Below, piece by piece: positions 8,564 through 16,687 of a stretch of DNA of 64,000 bases. The first letter of the stretch is position 1. The number at the start of each line of letters is the position of its first letter. Origin of the DNA: an uncultured Bacteroidaceae bacterium (GTDB lineage Bacteria > Bacteroidota > Bacteroidia > Bacteroidales > Bacteroidaceae); contig CALULY010000005.1 in assembly GCA_944321635.1 (NCBI GenBank), forward strand, positions 1 through 64,000, read 5' to 3'. A model generated the notes under the pieces. That model searched no databases and had not been told where the DNA came from. It was given only the letters and a program-made list of their open reading frames with translations. The position numbers and the translations under genes were made by a program.

Positions 8564-9095
8564 CCTTCAGTTTGATAAGGGCGAAGACCGAGTAATTTAT
8601 CATGTCCATATAGTTCGCCGCCACCCCTTCGGAGACCTCAGTCTTGCCGCCGTGGTCCTCGATCTGCTTGGTGCGGTTGATTTTCATCAGGATGAGATCG
8701 GTGTAACTGGACACCCTCATGCGCCGCCACGCCTCACCGTAATCGTGGTTCTTGGCAAGCATCAGCCGCAAAGTCTCGTCGAGATGCCTGTCGTAAGCGG
8801 CGAGAGCCTCGCCGGCACTCATGTCAACAGCGTCCGTATAGCCCGCCTCAAGCTGGACGAGCGCAATCAGACCATAGTTGACAATGCCCTCAAAGCACGA
8901 CTTGGCATCCTCGTCCACACGAGCCTCGCCCGTGAGCTGCAGATTGCGTGCGCGGTTGGCCTTTATGTAGATTTGATCTGTCAGCGACTCGGGACGCATC
9001 AGCCGCCAGGCTGCGCCATAATCGTTCAGCTTCTTCTCAAACATGGCCCTGCACTCTGCCGTCACTTCGCGGAATTGCTTTTCAGTCTCGCTCAT
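8550..9095 (-). CDS. DUF1599 protein with internal duplication
   Basis: The 181-residue product contains two versions of the same segment: KLNDYGAAWRLMRPESLTDQ (about residues 17-36) and KNHDYGEAWRRMRVSSYTDL (about 115-134), each followed by a K-x2-R helix. This internal duplication is the hallmark of DUF1599, also called nucleotide modification associated domain 1. The biochemical role is not established; the name comes from domain co-occurrence with nucleotide-modifying enzymes in phages. It is the first gene of the cluster leading to folE, with a TAnnTTTG element 27 bases upstream. Confidence 0.85.
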   Translation of the reverse strand: MSETEKQFREVTAECRAMFEKKLNDYGAAWRLMRPESLTDQIYIKANRARNLQLTGEARVDEDAKSCFEGIVNYGLIALVQLEAGYTDAVDMSAGEALAAYDRHLDETLRLMLAKNHDYGEAWRRMRVSSYTDLILMKINRTKQIEDHGGKTEVSEGVAANYMDMINYSVFALIKLKDGEQ

Positions 9096-9121
9096 CGTCC
9101 CTTGTTTGTTGTTTTGTGATG

Positions 9122-9129
9122 CAAAGTTA
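9122..9129 (-). promoter_or_regulatory. -7 promoter element for the DUF1599-folE cluster
   Basis: On the minus strand this reads TAACTTTG, a match to the Bacteroidetes -7 consensus TAnnTTTG. No clear TTG is found 19-20 bases further upstream. Confidence 0.5.
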
Positions 9130-9222
9130 ATAAATCGGCATCAATATGTATTAAAAAATGCGCCACGTGTCGTGGCGCATTCCGTTGCTTGTCACCCGTC
9201 CGTCGTGCAGCCCGGCCGCCCG

Positions 9223-10068
9223 TCACGAGCAGCGCAGCACCTGTCCCGGACGGAGGATTGTCTTGCGGGTTATGCCGTTGAGGCGGCAAAGTTTGTCCAC
9301 CGTGATGCCGGTCCTCGCGGCTATGCGTGAGAGCGAATCACCCTTGCGGACGCGTTGGTAGACGGTCCCGCCCGACGCTGAGGATGCCGACTTGCTCTTT
9401 TTGAAATGGTAGGTGTCGCACACTATGTCCTGCCGCTCGAAATCAAACATGAATTTGGGATTTATGGCTATCCCGCAAAACCGCGTCTCAAAGTGCAGGT
9501 GCGAGCCCGTCGAACGTCCCGTGTTGCCGCCCAGGCCGATAGGCTCGCCGGCACGCACGATCTGATCAGGTTTCACCAGTTGTTTTGACAGGTGGCCATA
9601 GACAGTCTCAAGCCCGTTGGGGTGGCGGATGAGGATGTACTTGCCGTATCCCCGCGCCTCGTACTTGACGATGCGCACCTTGCCGTCGAATGCCGCGCGG
9701 ATGGTGTCGCCGATGTAGACCTTGACGTCCAGCCCCTTGTGCGCGCGTCCCCAACGGTAGCCGAAATTGGACGTTATGCGGCGGCTGTCGGTAGGCATAC
9801 AAAAGCCCGTGAGGTCTATGTCATAGCTCTCGGGGACGGTCATGTCCGGGTAGCTGTAAGTGTCCTTGGTGTTCCAAGACCCGTAGATGTCGATGGCGGG
9901 GTACTCCAGCTCCTCCGAGGCGATGTTGGCCTGGAGCTTCAGAGCCTCTATGTTCTTGAGGGTCTTGTCGATTGGTGCCTGGTTTGCCAACTTGTCCTGC
10001 GCAGCCGCCTGCGTTGCCACGGCCGCCGCGAGTGCGATGGCGAGAGTCCTTAGTCCGTTTAAAAGCAT
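9223..10068 (-). CDS. secreted M23 peptidoglycan endopeptidase with C-terminal LysM
   Basis: The start ATG at 10068 gives a clean signal peptide (MLLNGLRTLAIALAAAVATQ, cut near AAAQ); the open frame continues upstream to 10251 but that part is arginine- and proline-rich and unlike a leader. The 281-residue product has an intact LytM zinc site, H110-KGL-D114 and H190-L-H192 followed by FET, so it should cut peptidoglycan cross-bridges, unlike the degraded M23 protein at 1296. A LysM glycan-binding domain covers about residues 238-281 (RKGDSLSRIAARTG, LNGITRKTILRPGQVL). An AGGAG-like stretch precedes the chosen start. Its gene stands alone. Confidence 0.9.
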   Translation of the reverse strand: MLLNGLRTLAIALAAAVATQAAAQDKLANQAPIDKTLKNIEALKLQANIASEELEYPAIDIYGSWNTKDTYSYPDMTVPESYDIDLTGFCMPTDSRRITSNFGYRWGRAHKGLDVKVYIGDTIRAAFDGKVRIVKYEARGYGKYILIRHPNGLETVYGHLSKQLVKPDQIVRAGEPIGLGGNTGRSTGSHLHFETRFCGIAINPKFMFDFERQDIVCDTYHFKKSKSASSASGGTVYQRVRKGDSLSRIAARTGITVDKLCRLNGITRKTILRPGQVLRCS

Positions 10069-10359
10069 TTGTCTCCTTTCTTGCCGCGTCCGCCGCGCCG
10101 CTCGCGGTGGCGGAAGCCTTATCGTTGTTTGAGTCGTTTGTCCTTGTGTGCCGCCGGCGGCCCGCGCCAGCGTGGTGGTTGGCGGGGCGGGGAACAGGCC
10201 CGTGGCCGCCTTGTTTTTCATGAACCGCACAAATATAACGAATTTCCCCACAGTATGTTATGCCGCGCCGGACAAATATCTGCTTTTTTAACACTAAACA
10301 TCACACCCCGCCCCGCCTGGCATCACGCTTGCCGGGAGCGGGGCATGCGGCACGGGAAC
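10069..10359. other. gene-free leader region of the M23/LysM gene
   Basis: This is the upstream region of the LysM/M23 gene. It is GC-rich near the gene and AT-rich around 10230-10310. I see no convincing -7 element, hairpin or small gene. Confidence 0.5.
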
Positions 10360-10580
10360 CGGGCACAAAGCCAATGAGGCCTGACATAAACTTCAGCCAC
10401 ACCTGGCACAAACCCACATTGCCCGGCGCATAAAGTAAAAACAAAACTTTTGAATGTATAAACAGAACTTTTGTTTATATAAACAGAAGTTTTGAATATA
10501 CAAACAAAACTTCTGAATATACTTTATGTCAGGACATGATGAACTTTATGCGCCGACAAACCGGAGTTTAAGCACCGAGA
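10360..10580 (-). repeat. dispersed 22-bp-period element, copy 2 (inverted relative to copy 1)
   Basis: Units begin at 10381, 10403 and 10425 (CTGACATAAAC, CTGGCACAAAC, CCGGCGCATAAAG; 22-bp step), then four central 21-bp units at about 10440-10520, then ACTTTATG units at 10521 and 10543 and a weaker AGTTTAAG unit. A weak unit, GGGCACAAAG, lies at 10361. Bases 10435-10550 match the reverse complement of 4981-5096 with only a few differences. It lies between the end of the EamA gene and the start of the M23/LysM gene, both on the minus strand. Confidence 0.85.
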
Positions 10581-10728
10581 CAGAGGAACCCAGGCCTGAC
10601 TTTATCACCTGCGCCCCCTATCCCACTCCTTTGAATGAACGCATATAGCATCAGGGACGCGATTGATCGCCCGCCTAATCACTCTTGCATAGGCGACAGA
10701 CGCACGACAGTCAACCGGCAGCCGTGCC

Positions 10729-11652
10729 TTATTCCCCCTGCATCTGCGCCTTGGACTTGCTGGATGTGACGAGCCACACGCCTGTGAAGATGAGGATGAC
10801 CGACAGGACTTTCACCCAATTGAACGTGTCCATGCCCCAGCAGACCGCGACGACGGCGGCGACGATGGGCTGGATGTAGTTGTACATCCCGGCGACGGTG
10901 GGGCGCAACGCCTTCTGCCCCACGACGACAAGGACGTAGCAGAGGAACGTGCCGCAGACAACGACAAAAGCCATCGACGCGACGGCTTGCCAGTCCAATG
11001 CCGTCCAGTCGGTCGTGGCAAGCGTCGTGTAGGAGAATGGGACGAGGCAGATGAAAGAGTAGGTGAACATCCACTTCATGATCGTGACCGACGAATAGCG
11101 TGCCACGAAGTTCTTGAACAGCACTATGTAAGTGGCATAGCTGCATTGGGCAAGCAGCACAAGCAGGTCGCCCCAGATGCGCGCCGCCCCGCCCGGGGCG
11201 GATGCGGCAGCGGCTGACGAACCGCCCATTATCAACATCAAAGCACCGGTCGCACCGGCTGCTATGCCCATGACCTTGCGCCCGGTGATCGGCTCGCCAA
11301 GGTAGACGGCGGCGAGCAACATCGCCACGAGCGGCATACTGGTCGTGATGATCGACGCATCGACCGGCGAGGAGAGGCTGACCCCGAAGATGAAGCATCC
11401 TTGGTTGAAGACTATGGCAAGCAACGAGGCGGCAAACAACTTGAGATGGTCACGGGGCGTGACTGCTTCGCGTTTGGCGAAAGCCGAGGCCAGCCAGAAC
11501 AACAGCATCGCCCCCGCGACGCGCAGGTTGGTCATCACGAGCGGTCCCACTACCCCACCGAGGAAGACAGACTTGGCCACCGGCGACATCAGTCCCCACA
11601 TGGCGTTGGCAGAAAACATTGAGATATGTCCCTTGAATGCGTTTGATTTCAT
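10729..11652 (-). CDS. EamA/DMT-family transporter
   Basis: The 307-residue product has about ten membrane helices in two homologous EamA halves (roughly 9-140 and 155-295), as in drug/metabolite exporters such as YdcZ-unrelated RhaT/EamA types. Recognisable pieces are MWGLMSPVAKSVFLGG, GCFIFGVSLSSPVDASIITTSMPL and, in the second half, FLCYVLVVVGQKALRPTVAGMYNYIQPIVAAVVAV. The ATG at 11652 is preferred over the upstream 11736 because it places the first helix correctly and lies 22 bases after a TAnnTTTG element. The substrate cannot be told from sequence. Confidence 0.88.
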   Translation of the reverse strand: MKSNAFKGHISMFSANAMWGLMSPVAKSVFLGGVVGPLVMTNLRVAGAMLLFWLASAFAKREAVTPRDHLKLFAASLLAIVFNQGCFIFGVSLSSPVDASIITTSMPLVAMLLAAVYLGEPITGRKVMGIAAGATGALMLIMGGSSAAAASAPGGAARIWGDLLVLLAQCSYATYIVLFKNFVARYSSVTIMKWMFTYSFICLVPFSYTTLATTDWTALDWQAVASMAFVVVCGTFLCYVLVVVGQKALRPTVAGMYNYIQPIVAAVVAVCWGMDTFNWVKVLSVILIFTGVWLVTSSKSKAQMQGE

Positions 11653-11673
11653 CTTATCCCTGTTTTGACGGCG

Positions 11674-11681
11674 CAAAAGTA
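11674..11681 (-). promoter_or_regulatory. -7 promoter element of the EamA gene
   Basis: The minus strand reads TACTTTTG, matching TAnnTTTG, 21 bases before the ATG at 11652. This implies a very short leader. Confidence 0.55.
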
Positions 11682-11753
11682 CGACATTCGCCACCCCGAT
11701 GTAACTGCAAGATTGATAAAAGGCATTGCCTCGCAACCACGTAGCCAGGATGA

Positions 11754-11792
11754 AAAAAGTGCGGGGAGGATTGCCGCAGCAACCTCCCCGAC
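11754..11792 (-). terminator. terminator after purC
   Basis: An 8-bp GC stem, CGGGGAGG / CCTCCCCG, with a 13-base loop, followed on the minus strand by CACTTTTTTC. It lies about 25 bases past the purC stop. Confidence 0.8.
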
Positions 11793-11816
11793 ACTTATAC
11801 CATTATATATATGTGC

Positions 11817-12764
11817 TCATCTCGACTTGAGCCATGCCTCGACGTTGCGGCCTATGCGCCACCCGGGCTTGACACCGGTCTCTTTGACAAACCGCTCGCC
11901 GACGATGTGTTCGTAGAGTTCGATGTAGCGGGCCGAGACGCTCTCGACATATTCGTCCGTCATCTCCGGCACTGTCTGGCCTGGTTTGCCCATGAAGTCG
12001 TGGTCGATGAGCCATTGGCGGACAAACTCCTTGGAGAGCTGGCGTTGCGGTTCGCCTTTCTCGAAACGTTCCTCGAACCCGTCGGCATAGAAGTAGCGGG
12101 ACGAGTCGGGGGTGTGTATCTCGTCGATCAGATATATCTTGCCGTCGCGTTTGCCGAACTCGTACTTGGTGTCAACGAGGATGAGACCCTTGGATGCCGC
12201 TATCTCGCTGCCGCGCTGGAAGAGGGCGCGGGTGTAAGCCTCGACCTGCTCGTAATCCTCGCGTGACATGAGACCTTGGGCGATGATTTCCTCCTTGGAT
12301 ATGTTTTCGTCATGCCCTGCCTCGGCTTTGGTGGTGGGGGTGATGATGGGGGTGTCAAAACGTTGGTTCTCCCTCATGCCTTCCGGCAGCTGCACCCCGC
12401 AGAGTGAACGTGCCCCGGCCTTGTATTCGCGCCAGGCACTGCCTGTGAGATAGCCACGGATAATCATCTCGACGCGGAATCCCTCGCACTTCAATCCGAC
12501 CGTCACCATGGGGTCTGGCGTCGCCAACTTCCAATTGGGCACGATGTCGGCGGTGGCGTCGAGGAACTTGGCGGCAATCTGGTTGAGGACTTGCCCCTTG
12601 AACGGTATGCCTTTGGGAAGCACCACGTCAAAAGCTGAAATCCTGTCGGTTGCGACCATCACCAATATGTCGTCATTGATGTTGTACACGTCGCGGACTT
12701 TCCCGTGGTAGACGCTCTTTTGTCCCGGGAAACTGTAGTCGGTCATTACTAATGCTTCGTTCAT
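11817..12764 (-). CDS. purC: phosphoribosylaminoimidazole-succinocarboxamide synthase
   Basis: PurC (SAICAR synthetase) joins aspartate to CAIR using ATP in purine biosynthesis. The 315-residue product shows the family core: [37 protein letters not shown] near the N-terminus, [28 protein letters not shown] and [17 protein letters not shown], then the longer C-terminal region seen in Bacteroidetes and eukaryote-like forms. The ATG at 12764 was chosen; the upstream extension of the open frame lies inside phoH. It starts 4 bases downstream of the end of phoH, so the two genes are cotranscribed. Confidence 0.95.
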   Translation of the reverse strand: MNEALVMTDYSFPGQKSVYHGKVRDVYNINDDILVMVATDRISAFDVVLPKGIPFKGQVLNQIAAKFLDATADIVPNWKLATPDPMVTVGLKCEGFRVEMIIRGYLTGSAWREYKAGARSLCGVQLPEGMRENQRFDTPIITPTTKAEAGHDENISKEEIIAQGLMSREDYEQVEAYTRALFQRGSEIAASKGLILVDTKYEFGKRDGKIYLIDEIHTPDSSRYFYADGFEERFEKGEPQRQLSKEFVRQWLIDHDFMGKPGQTVPEMTDEYVESVSARYIELYEHIVGERFVKETGVKPGWRIGRNVEAWLKSR

Positions 12765-12768
12765 CTCT

Positions 12769-13752
12769 TTATGCTTTAATTGATTGGTTTTCTTCTTCAC
12801 GCGCTTTGGCCGCCTCGTGGTCGGCGCGGTCGTATGCCTCGACGATGCGTTGCACGAGCTTGTGGCGCACGATGTCCTTTTTCCCCAGCTCGATGAAACC
12901 GATGCCCTTGACCCCGCGCAATATGCGGAGGGCTTGGACAAGCCCCGATTTGCGCACCACGGGGAGGTCTATCTGCGTGAGGTCTCCTGTGATGATCATC
13001 TTGGCATTCATCCCCATGCGTGTCATGAACATCTTGATTTGCTCGGCGGTGGTGTTTTGCGCCTCGTCGAGTATGATGATAGCGTCGTTGAGGGTGCGTC
13101 CCCGCATGAAAGCGAGGGGAGCTATCTGGATGACATTGTAGTCCATGTACTCTTTCAACTTGGCTGCCGGGATCATGTCTTGGAGTGCGTCGTAGAGGGG
13201 TTGGAGGTAGGGGTCGATTTTCTCTTTCATGTCGCCGGGGAGAAAGCCCAGTTTTTCGCCAGCCTCGACTGCCGGGCGGCTGAGGATGATTTTCTTCACC
13301 TCCTTGTTCTTGAGCGCACGTACGGCAAGAGCTATGGACAAGTAGGTCTTGCCTGACCCTGCCGGGCCGACGGCAAACACCATGTCGTTGGCATCAAACT
13401 GCTCGACGAGGGCTTCCTGATTTTTGCTGCGGGGGGTGATTGGTTTGCCTGTGATGCTGTAGACTATCGCCTTGGAGTCTGGATTGTGGACGTAGGGATT
13501 TGAACCGTTGACGATGTTGAGCACGTCCTCCTCGAGCAACTGGTTGTAGGTGGCGCAATGGCGTTGCAATGCCATTATGTTTTCCTCCGCTCCACTGATG
13601 TCGTCTTCATCGCCCAAGACCTTGATCACATTGCCTCTCGCAATCATTCTCAGCTTGGGGTAAAGGGCTTTGAGGATTTGCAAATTGGAATTGTTAGCCC
13701 CGTAAAACACGACGGGATCGACATCTTCAAGGATGATTGTCTTTTCTATCAT
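12769..13752 (-). CDS. phoH: PhoH-family P-loop ATPase
   Basis: The 327-residue product has an N-terminal KH-like region and a PhoH ATPase domain with Walker A GPAGSGKT at 129-136, Walker [13 protein letters not shown], and GDLTQIDLP. The family binds RNA and ATP, is linked to ybeY and rRNA or phosphate-stress physiology in other bacteria, and has no settled reaction. The start at 13752 ([18 protein letters not shown]) matches Bacteroidetes relatives; the open frame runs to 13809 but lies beyond the -7 element. It is cotranscribed with purC downstream. Confidence 0.93.
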   Translation of the reverse strand: MIEKTIILEDVDPVVFYGANNSNLQILKALYPKLRMIARGNVIKVLGDEDDISGAEENIMALQRHCATYNQLLEEDVLNIVNGSNPYVHNPDSKAIVYSITGKPITPRSKNQEALVEQFDANDMVFAVGPAGSGKTYLSIALAVRALKNKEVKKIILSRPAVEAGEKLGFLPGDMKEKIDPYLQPLYDALQDMIPAAKLKEYMDYNVIQIAPLAFMRGRTLNDAIIILDEAQNTTAEQIKMFMTRMGMNAKMIITGDLTQIDLPVVRKSGLVQALRILRGVKGIGFIELGKKDIVRHKLVQRIVEAYDRADHEAAKAREEENQSIKA

Positions 13753-13786
13753 ATATGAATACCCGGTCTCCTGTGCAAAACTGCCG

Positions 13787-13794
13787 CAAAAGTA
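13787..13794 (-). promoter_or_regulatory. -7 promoter element of phoH-purC
   Basis: The minus strand reads TACTTTTG, matching TAnnTTTG, 34 bases before the phoH ATG at 13752. This supports the shorter phoH start. Confidence 0.55.
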
Positions 13795-13814
13795 ATCATT
13801 AGGCATCAAATAGT

Positions 13815-13851
13815 AAGGGCTGCAACCTGCCTATTTGCAGTCGCAGCCCTT
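13815..13851 (-). terminator. hairpin after hutI
   Basis: Inverted repeat AAGGGCTGC (13815-13823) / GCAGCCCTT (13843-13851), with an inner TGCA-rich loop, 25 bases past the hutI stop. The following minus-strand sequence ACTATTTG is only weakly T-rich, so it is a plausible but imperfect terminator. Confidence 0.55.
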
Positions 13852-13875
13852 GATGGCAGGCAATGGAGACCTGCC

Positions 13876-15120
13876 CTATTTGTTGACGACCACCTGCCTT
13901 GTCAAGTCCTCGGTATAAGCATAGGAGAAATAGGAGAACGATGGCATTGGCTTGGTGACGATGAAATTGGCTTTTCCGCCCTTGACTATCCGTCCGTATT
14001 CACCCGCCAAATCCATGGCGCAAGCGGCGTTGACAGTGACGGCATTGAGTGCCTCGACGGGGGTAAGCCTCATCTTGATGGATGCCAACGAGAGCACAAA
14101 CTTCATGCTCGCCGACGGCGACGAGCCGGGGTTGCAATCAGAGGCAAGCGCCACCGCAAGTCCCTCGTCAATCATGCGCCGTAAAGGGGCGTAGGGCATC
14201 CCGAGGAAAAACGAAGCACCGGGCAATGCCGTCGCCATCGTGCTGCTGTCGCGCAGGCAAGCTATCTCGTCATCGCCTATACGCTCAAGATGATCGACCG
14301 ACAACGCCCCATGCTCGACCCCGACCTGCACCCCGCCGCTGACGGCGAGTTCGTTGGCATGGATCTTCGGCTTCAGGCCATACTTAAGTCCAGCTTCGAG
14401 GATGCACGCGGTTTGGCTGACCGTAAAGAAGCCTTCGTCACAGAACACATCGATGAAATCTGCCAAGTCCTCGTCCGCTACGCGGGGAATCATCTCATTC
14501 ACTATGAGATCCACATAGCCGTCATGGTCATCGCGGTAGGCCTTGGGAAAGGCGTGCGCGGCAAGGAAGTTGCTCTTGATGGTTATCGGCGAGCATTCTT
14601 TCATGCGGCGGATGACGCGGAGCATCTTCAATTCATCCTCCGTGGATAGGCCATATCCGCTCTTTATCTCTATCGCCGCCGTGCCAAAAGAGATGCACTG
14701 CTCAAGGCGGCGCATGGATTGGTCAAACAATTCGTCCTCGGATGTCGAGTGCAGGTGTGCGGCAGTGTTGAGGATTCCGCCTCCCCGTTTCGCTATCTCG
14801 GCGTAAGACAATCCGCGGATCTTGTCCTCATACTCCTGCTCGCGGCTTCCGGAATAGACTATGTGCGTGTGGGCATCGACAAACGCGGGAATGACATAGC
14901 AGCCCGAGAGGTCATGGCATCTGGCATCCGCGCCGCAGCCATTTGCGTAACGGGCCTTGAAGTCCCGCATCGGACCAAACTCGGCCACACGCCCGTCCCT
15001 GACAATCAGATAGGCATCGTCCACCGTGTCGATTGAGTCCATAGCCTTGCCCTTGAGAACAGTCACGGGGGTGGAATGCACCCCCATGAGAGACTTTATG
15101 TTTACATATACGTCAAGCAT
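13876..15120 (-). CDS. hutI: imidazolonepropionase
   Basis: HutI hydrolyses 4-imidazolone-5-propionate to N-formimino-L-glutamate, the third step of histidine breakdown. The 414-residue product is an amidohydrolase with the metal motif DAHTHIVYSGSREQEYEDKIRG near residues 82-103, ETKSGYG-type segment EIKSGYGLSTEDELKMLRV, the histidine in KIHANEL, and DCNPGSSPSASMKFVL near the C-terminal side with the conserved aspartate. It starts 3 bases upstream of the hutH end and completes the operon ftcD-hutU-hutH-hutI. Confidence 0.95.
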   Translation of the reverse strand: MLDVYVNIKSLMGVHSTPVTVLKGKAMDSIDTVDDAYLIVRDGRVAEFGPMRDFKARYANGCGADARCHDLSGCYVIPAFVDAHTHIVYSGSREQEYEDKIRGLSYAEIAKRGGGILNTAAHLHSTSEDELFDQSMRRLEQCISFGTAAIEIKSGYGLSTEDELKMLRVIRRMKECSPITIKSNFLAAHAFPKAYRDDHDGYVDLIVNEMIPRVADEDLADFIDVFCDEGFFTVSQTACILEAGLKYGLKPKIHANELAVSGGVQVGVEHGALSVDHLERIGDDEIACLRDSSTMATALPGASFFLGMPYAPLRRMIDEGLAVALASDCNPGSSPSASMKFVLSLASIKMRLTPVEALNAVTVNAACAMDLAGEYGRIVKGGKANFIVTKPMPSFSYFSYAYTEDLTRQVVVNK

Positions 15121-15123
15121 TGC

Positions 15124-16623
15124 TCAAAGGTATTTGGTTGCATCATTCTCCCTCAAGAACCGCTCAGACTTGGCCATGTCGGTGTACATCACGCGATCGA
15201 TATCAACGAATGCGACGTGCTCGCGGTAATCGTCAAAGAGCTTTTCAATCTTTGCCGAACTCCTCAACGGGCGGCGGAACTCCAATGCCTGTGCGGCGTT
15301 CATGAGTTCCACACCAAGCACTCGATAAACATTGTCAACGACCCGTGCACACTTGGTGGCGGCGTTAGCGCCCATGCTGACGTGATCTTCCTGCCCGAGC
15401 GATGACTCTATCGAGTCGACAGATGCCGGGGTGGCGAGTTGTTTGTTCTGGCTCACGACCGATGCCACAGCATATTGGGGAATCATAAATCCACTGTTCA
15501 AGCCTGGTTTGGCAACCAAAAACGCCGGCAACCCGCGTTTTCCGGATATTAACTGATAAGTCCTTTGCCCTGAAATGCTTGCCAATTCCGAAAGCGAGAT
15601 GGCAAGGAAGTCATTGGCAAGTGCAAGGGGTTCGCCATGGAAGTTGCCCGCTGAGATGACCATGTCCTCATCCGGCACGACAATCGGGTTGTCGGTGGCA
15701 CTGTTGACTTCGGTAGTTACGACACTTTCCACATAGCCGATAGCATCCTTGGCCGCGCCATGGACTTGAGGGACACAACGGAAAGAATACGGGTCCTGCA
15801 CGTGTTCCTTGTGGCGGGTTATCATCTCAGAACCTTCGAGAAGCGAATAAACGCGCCGCGCCGTCTCAACTTGCCCCTTGTGGGGACGCATGATGTGGGC
15901 GGAAGCATAAAACGGACTTATCAACCCGTCGTATGCCTCCAGGCTCATCGTCGCAATCACGTCAGCCCAGACGGACAACCTTTTGGCCCGCACCAAGCTC
16001 CACACCGAGTAGGCAGACATGAACTGTGTGCCGTTCAGGAGCGCCAATCCCTCCTTGGAGGCCAGAGTTATCGGCTGCCATCCCATCCGCTTGTTGAGCT
16101 CTTCGCCAGACATCCTTTCGCCGTTCATGCGCACTTCTCCCAGGCCAAGCAGGGGGAGGCACATATTTGCCAACGGCGCAAGATCACCGGATGCGCCGAG
16201 CGAACCTTGCTGGTACACTATCGGCGTGATGTCCTCATTGAACATTGCGACAAGACGTTCCACCGTCTGCAACTGCACGCCAGAATAGCCATAGCACAAT
16301 GATTGCACCTTGAGCAACAACATATACTTGACTATCTCGGCCGGCACCTCATCACCCATGCCGCACGAATGCGACATGACCAGGTTGCGTTGCAGCGTGG
16401 ACAACGAATCCTTGTCTATCGACACGCTGCACAATGAACCGAAACCGGTCGTGATGCCATAAATCGGCTCGCTTGTCCTCTCGATTTTGTCATCCAGGAA
16501 CGACCTGCACCTCAAAACCCGTTGGCGCGCGTCGTCGCTGAGTTCTATCTTCATCCCGTTTTCGACTATCCGTGCCAGGTCTTCAACCGTGATGTGCTGG
16601 GCGGATATATAATGTTTATCCAT
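15124..16623 (-). CDS. hutH: histidine ammonia-lyase
   Basis: HutH removes ammonia from histidine to give urocanate, the first step of the pathway. The 499-residue product contains the A144-S-G146 tripeptide that self-cyclises into the MIO electrophile, inside QQGSLGASGDLAPLA. YGITTGFGSLCSV near residues 55-67 and the SxQEDHVSMG-like segment LGQEDHVSMGANAATKC near the C-terminus are also diagnostic. The ATG at 16623 (MDKHYISAQHITVEDL) gives the usual N-terminus; the frame runs a little further to 16677 across a terminator-like hairpin. Confidence 0.96.
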   Translation of the reverse strand: MDKHYISAQHITVEDLARIVENGMKIELSDDARQRVLRCRSFLDDKIERTSEPIYGITTGFGSLCSVSIDKDSLSTLQRNLVMSHSCGMGDEVPAEIVKYMLLLKVQSLCYGYSGVQLQTVERLVAMFNEDITPIVYQQGSLGASGDLAPLANMCLPLLGLGEVRMNGERMSGEELNKRMGWQPITLASKEGLALLNGTQFMSAYSVWSLVRAKRLSVWADVIATMSLEAYDGLISPFYASAHIMRPHKGQVETARRVYSLLEGSEMITRHKEHVQDPYSFRCVPQVHGAAKDAIGYVESVVTTEVNSATDNPIVVPDEDMVISAGNFHGEPLALANDFLAISLSELASISGQRTYQLISGKRGLPAFLVAKPGLNSGFMIPQYAVASVVSQNKQLATPASVDSIESSLGQEDHVSMGANAATKCARVVDNVYRVLGVELMNAAQALEFRRPLRSSAKIEKLFDDYREHVAFVDIDRVMYTDMAKSERFLRENDATKYL

Positions 16624-16652
16624 GGTAGTAATGTTTAATTGTTGAATAAAAA

Positions 16653-16680
16653 GGCATGACAGCCTCGCGGCCGTCATGCC
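16653..16680 (-). terminator. terminator-like hairpin inside the hut operon
   Basis: Inverted repeat GGCATGAC (16653-16660) / GTCATGCC (16673-16680), followed on the minus strand by TTTTTATTC. It lies between hutU and hutH and could lower transcription of hutH-hutI or mark an RNA processing site. Confidence 0.6.
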
Positions 16681-16687
16681 ATTGTCT

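Noticed and set aside
9122-9200. Complete -33/-7 promoters at every TAnnTTTG
   Set aside because: Several -7 matches, including this one, lack TTG at 19-20 bases, so only the -7 part was annotated.
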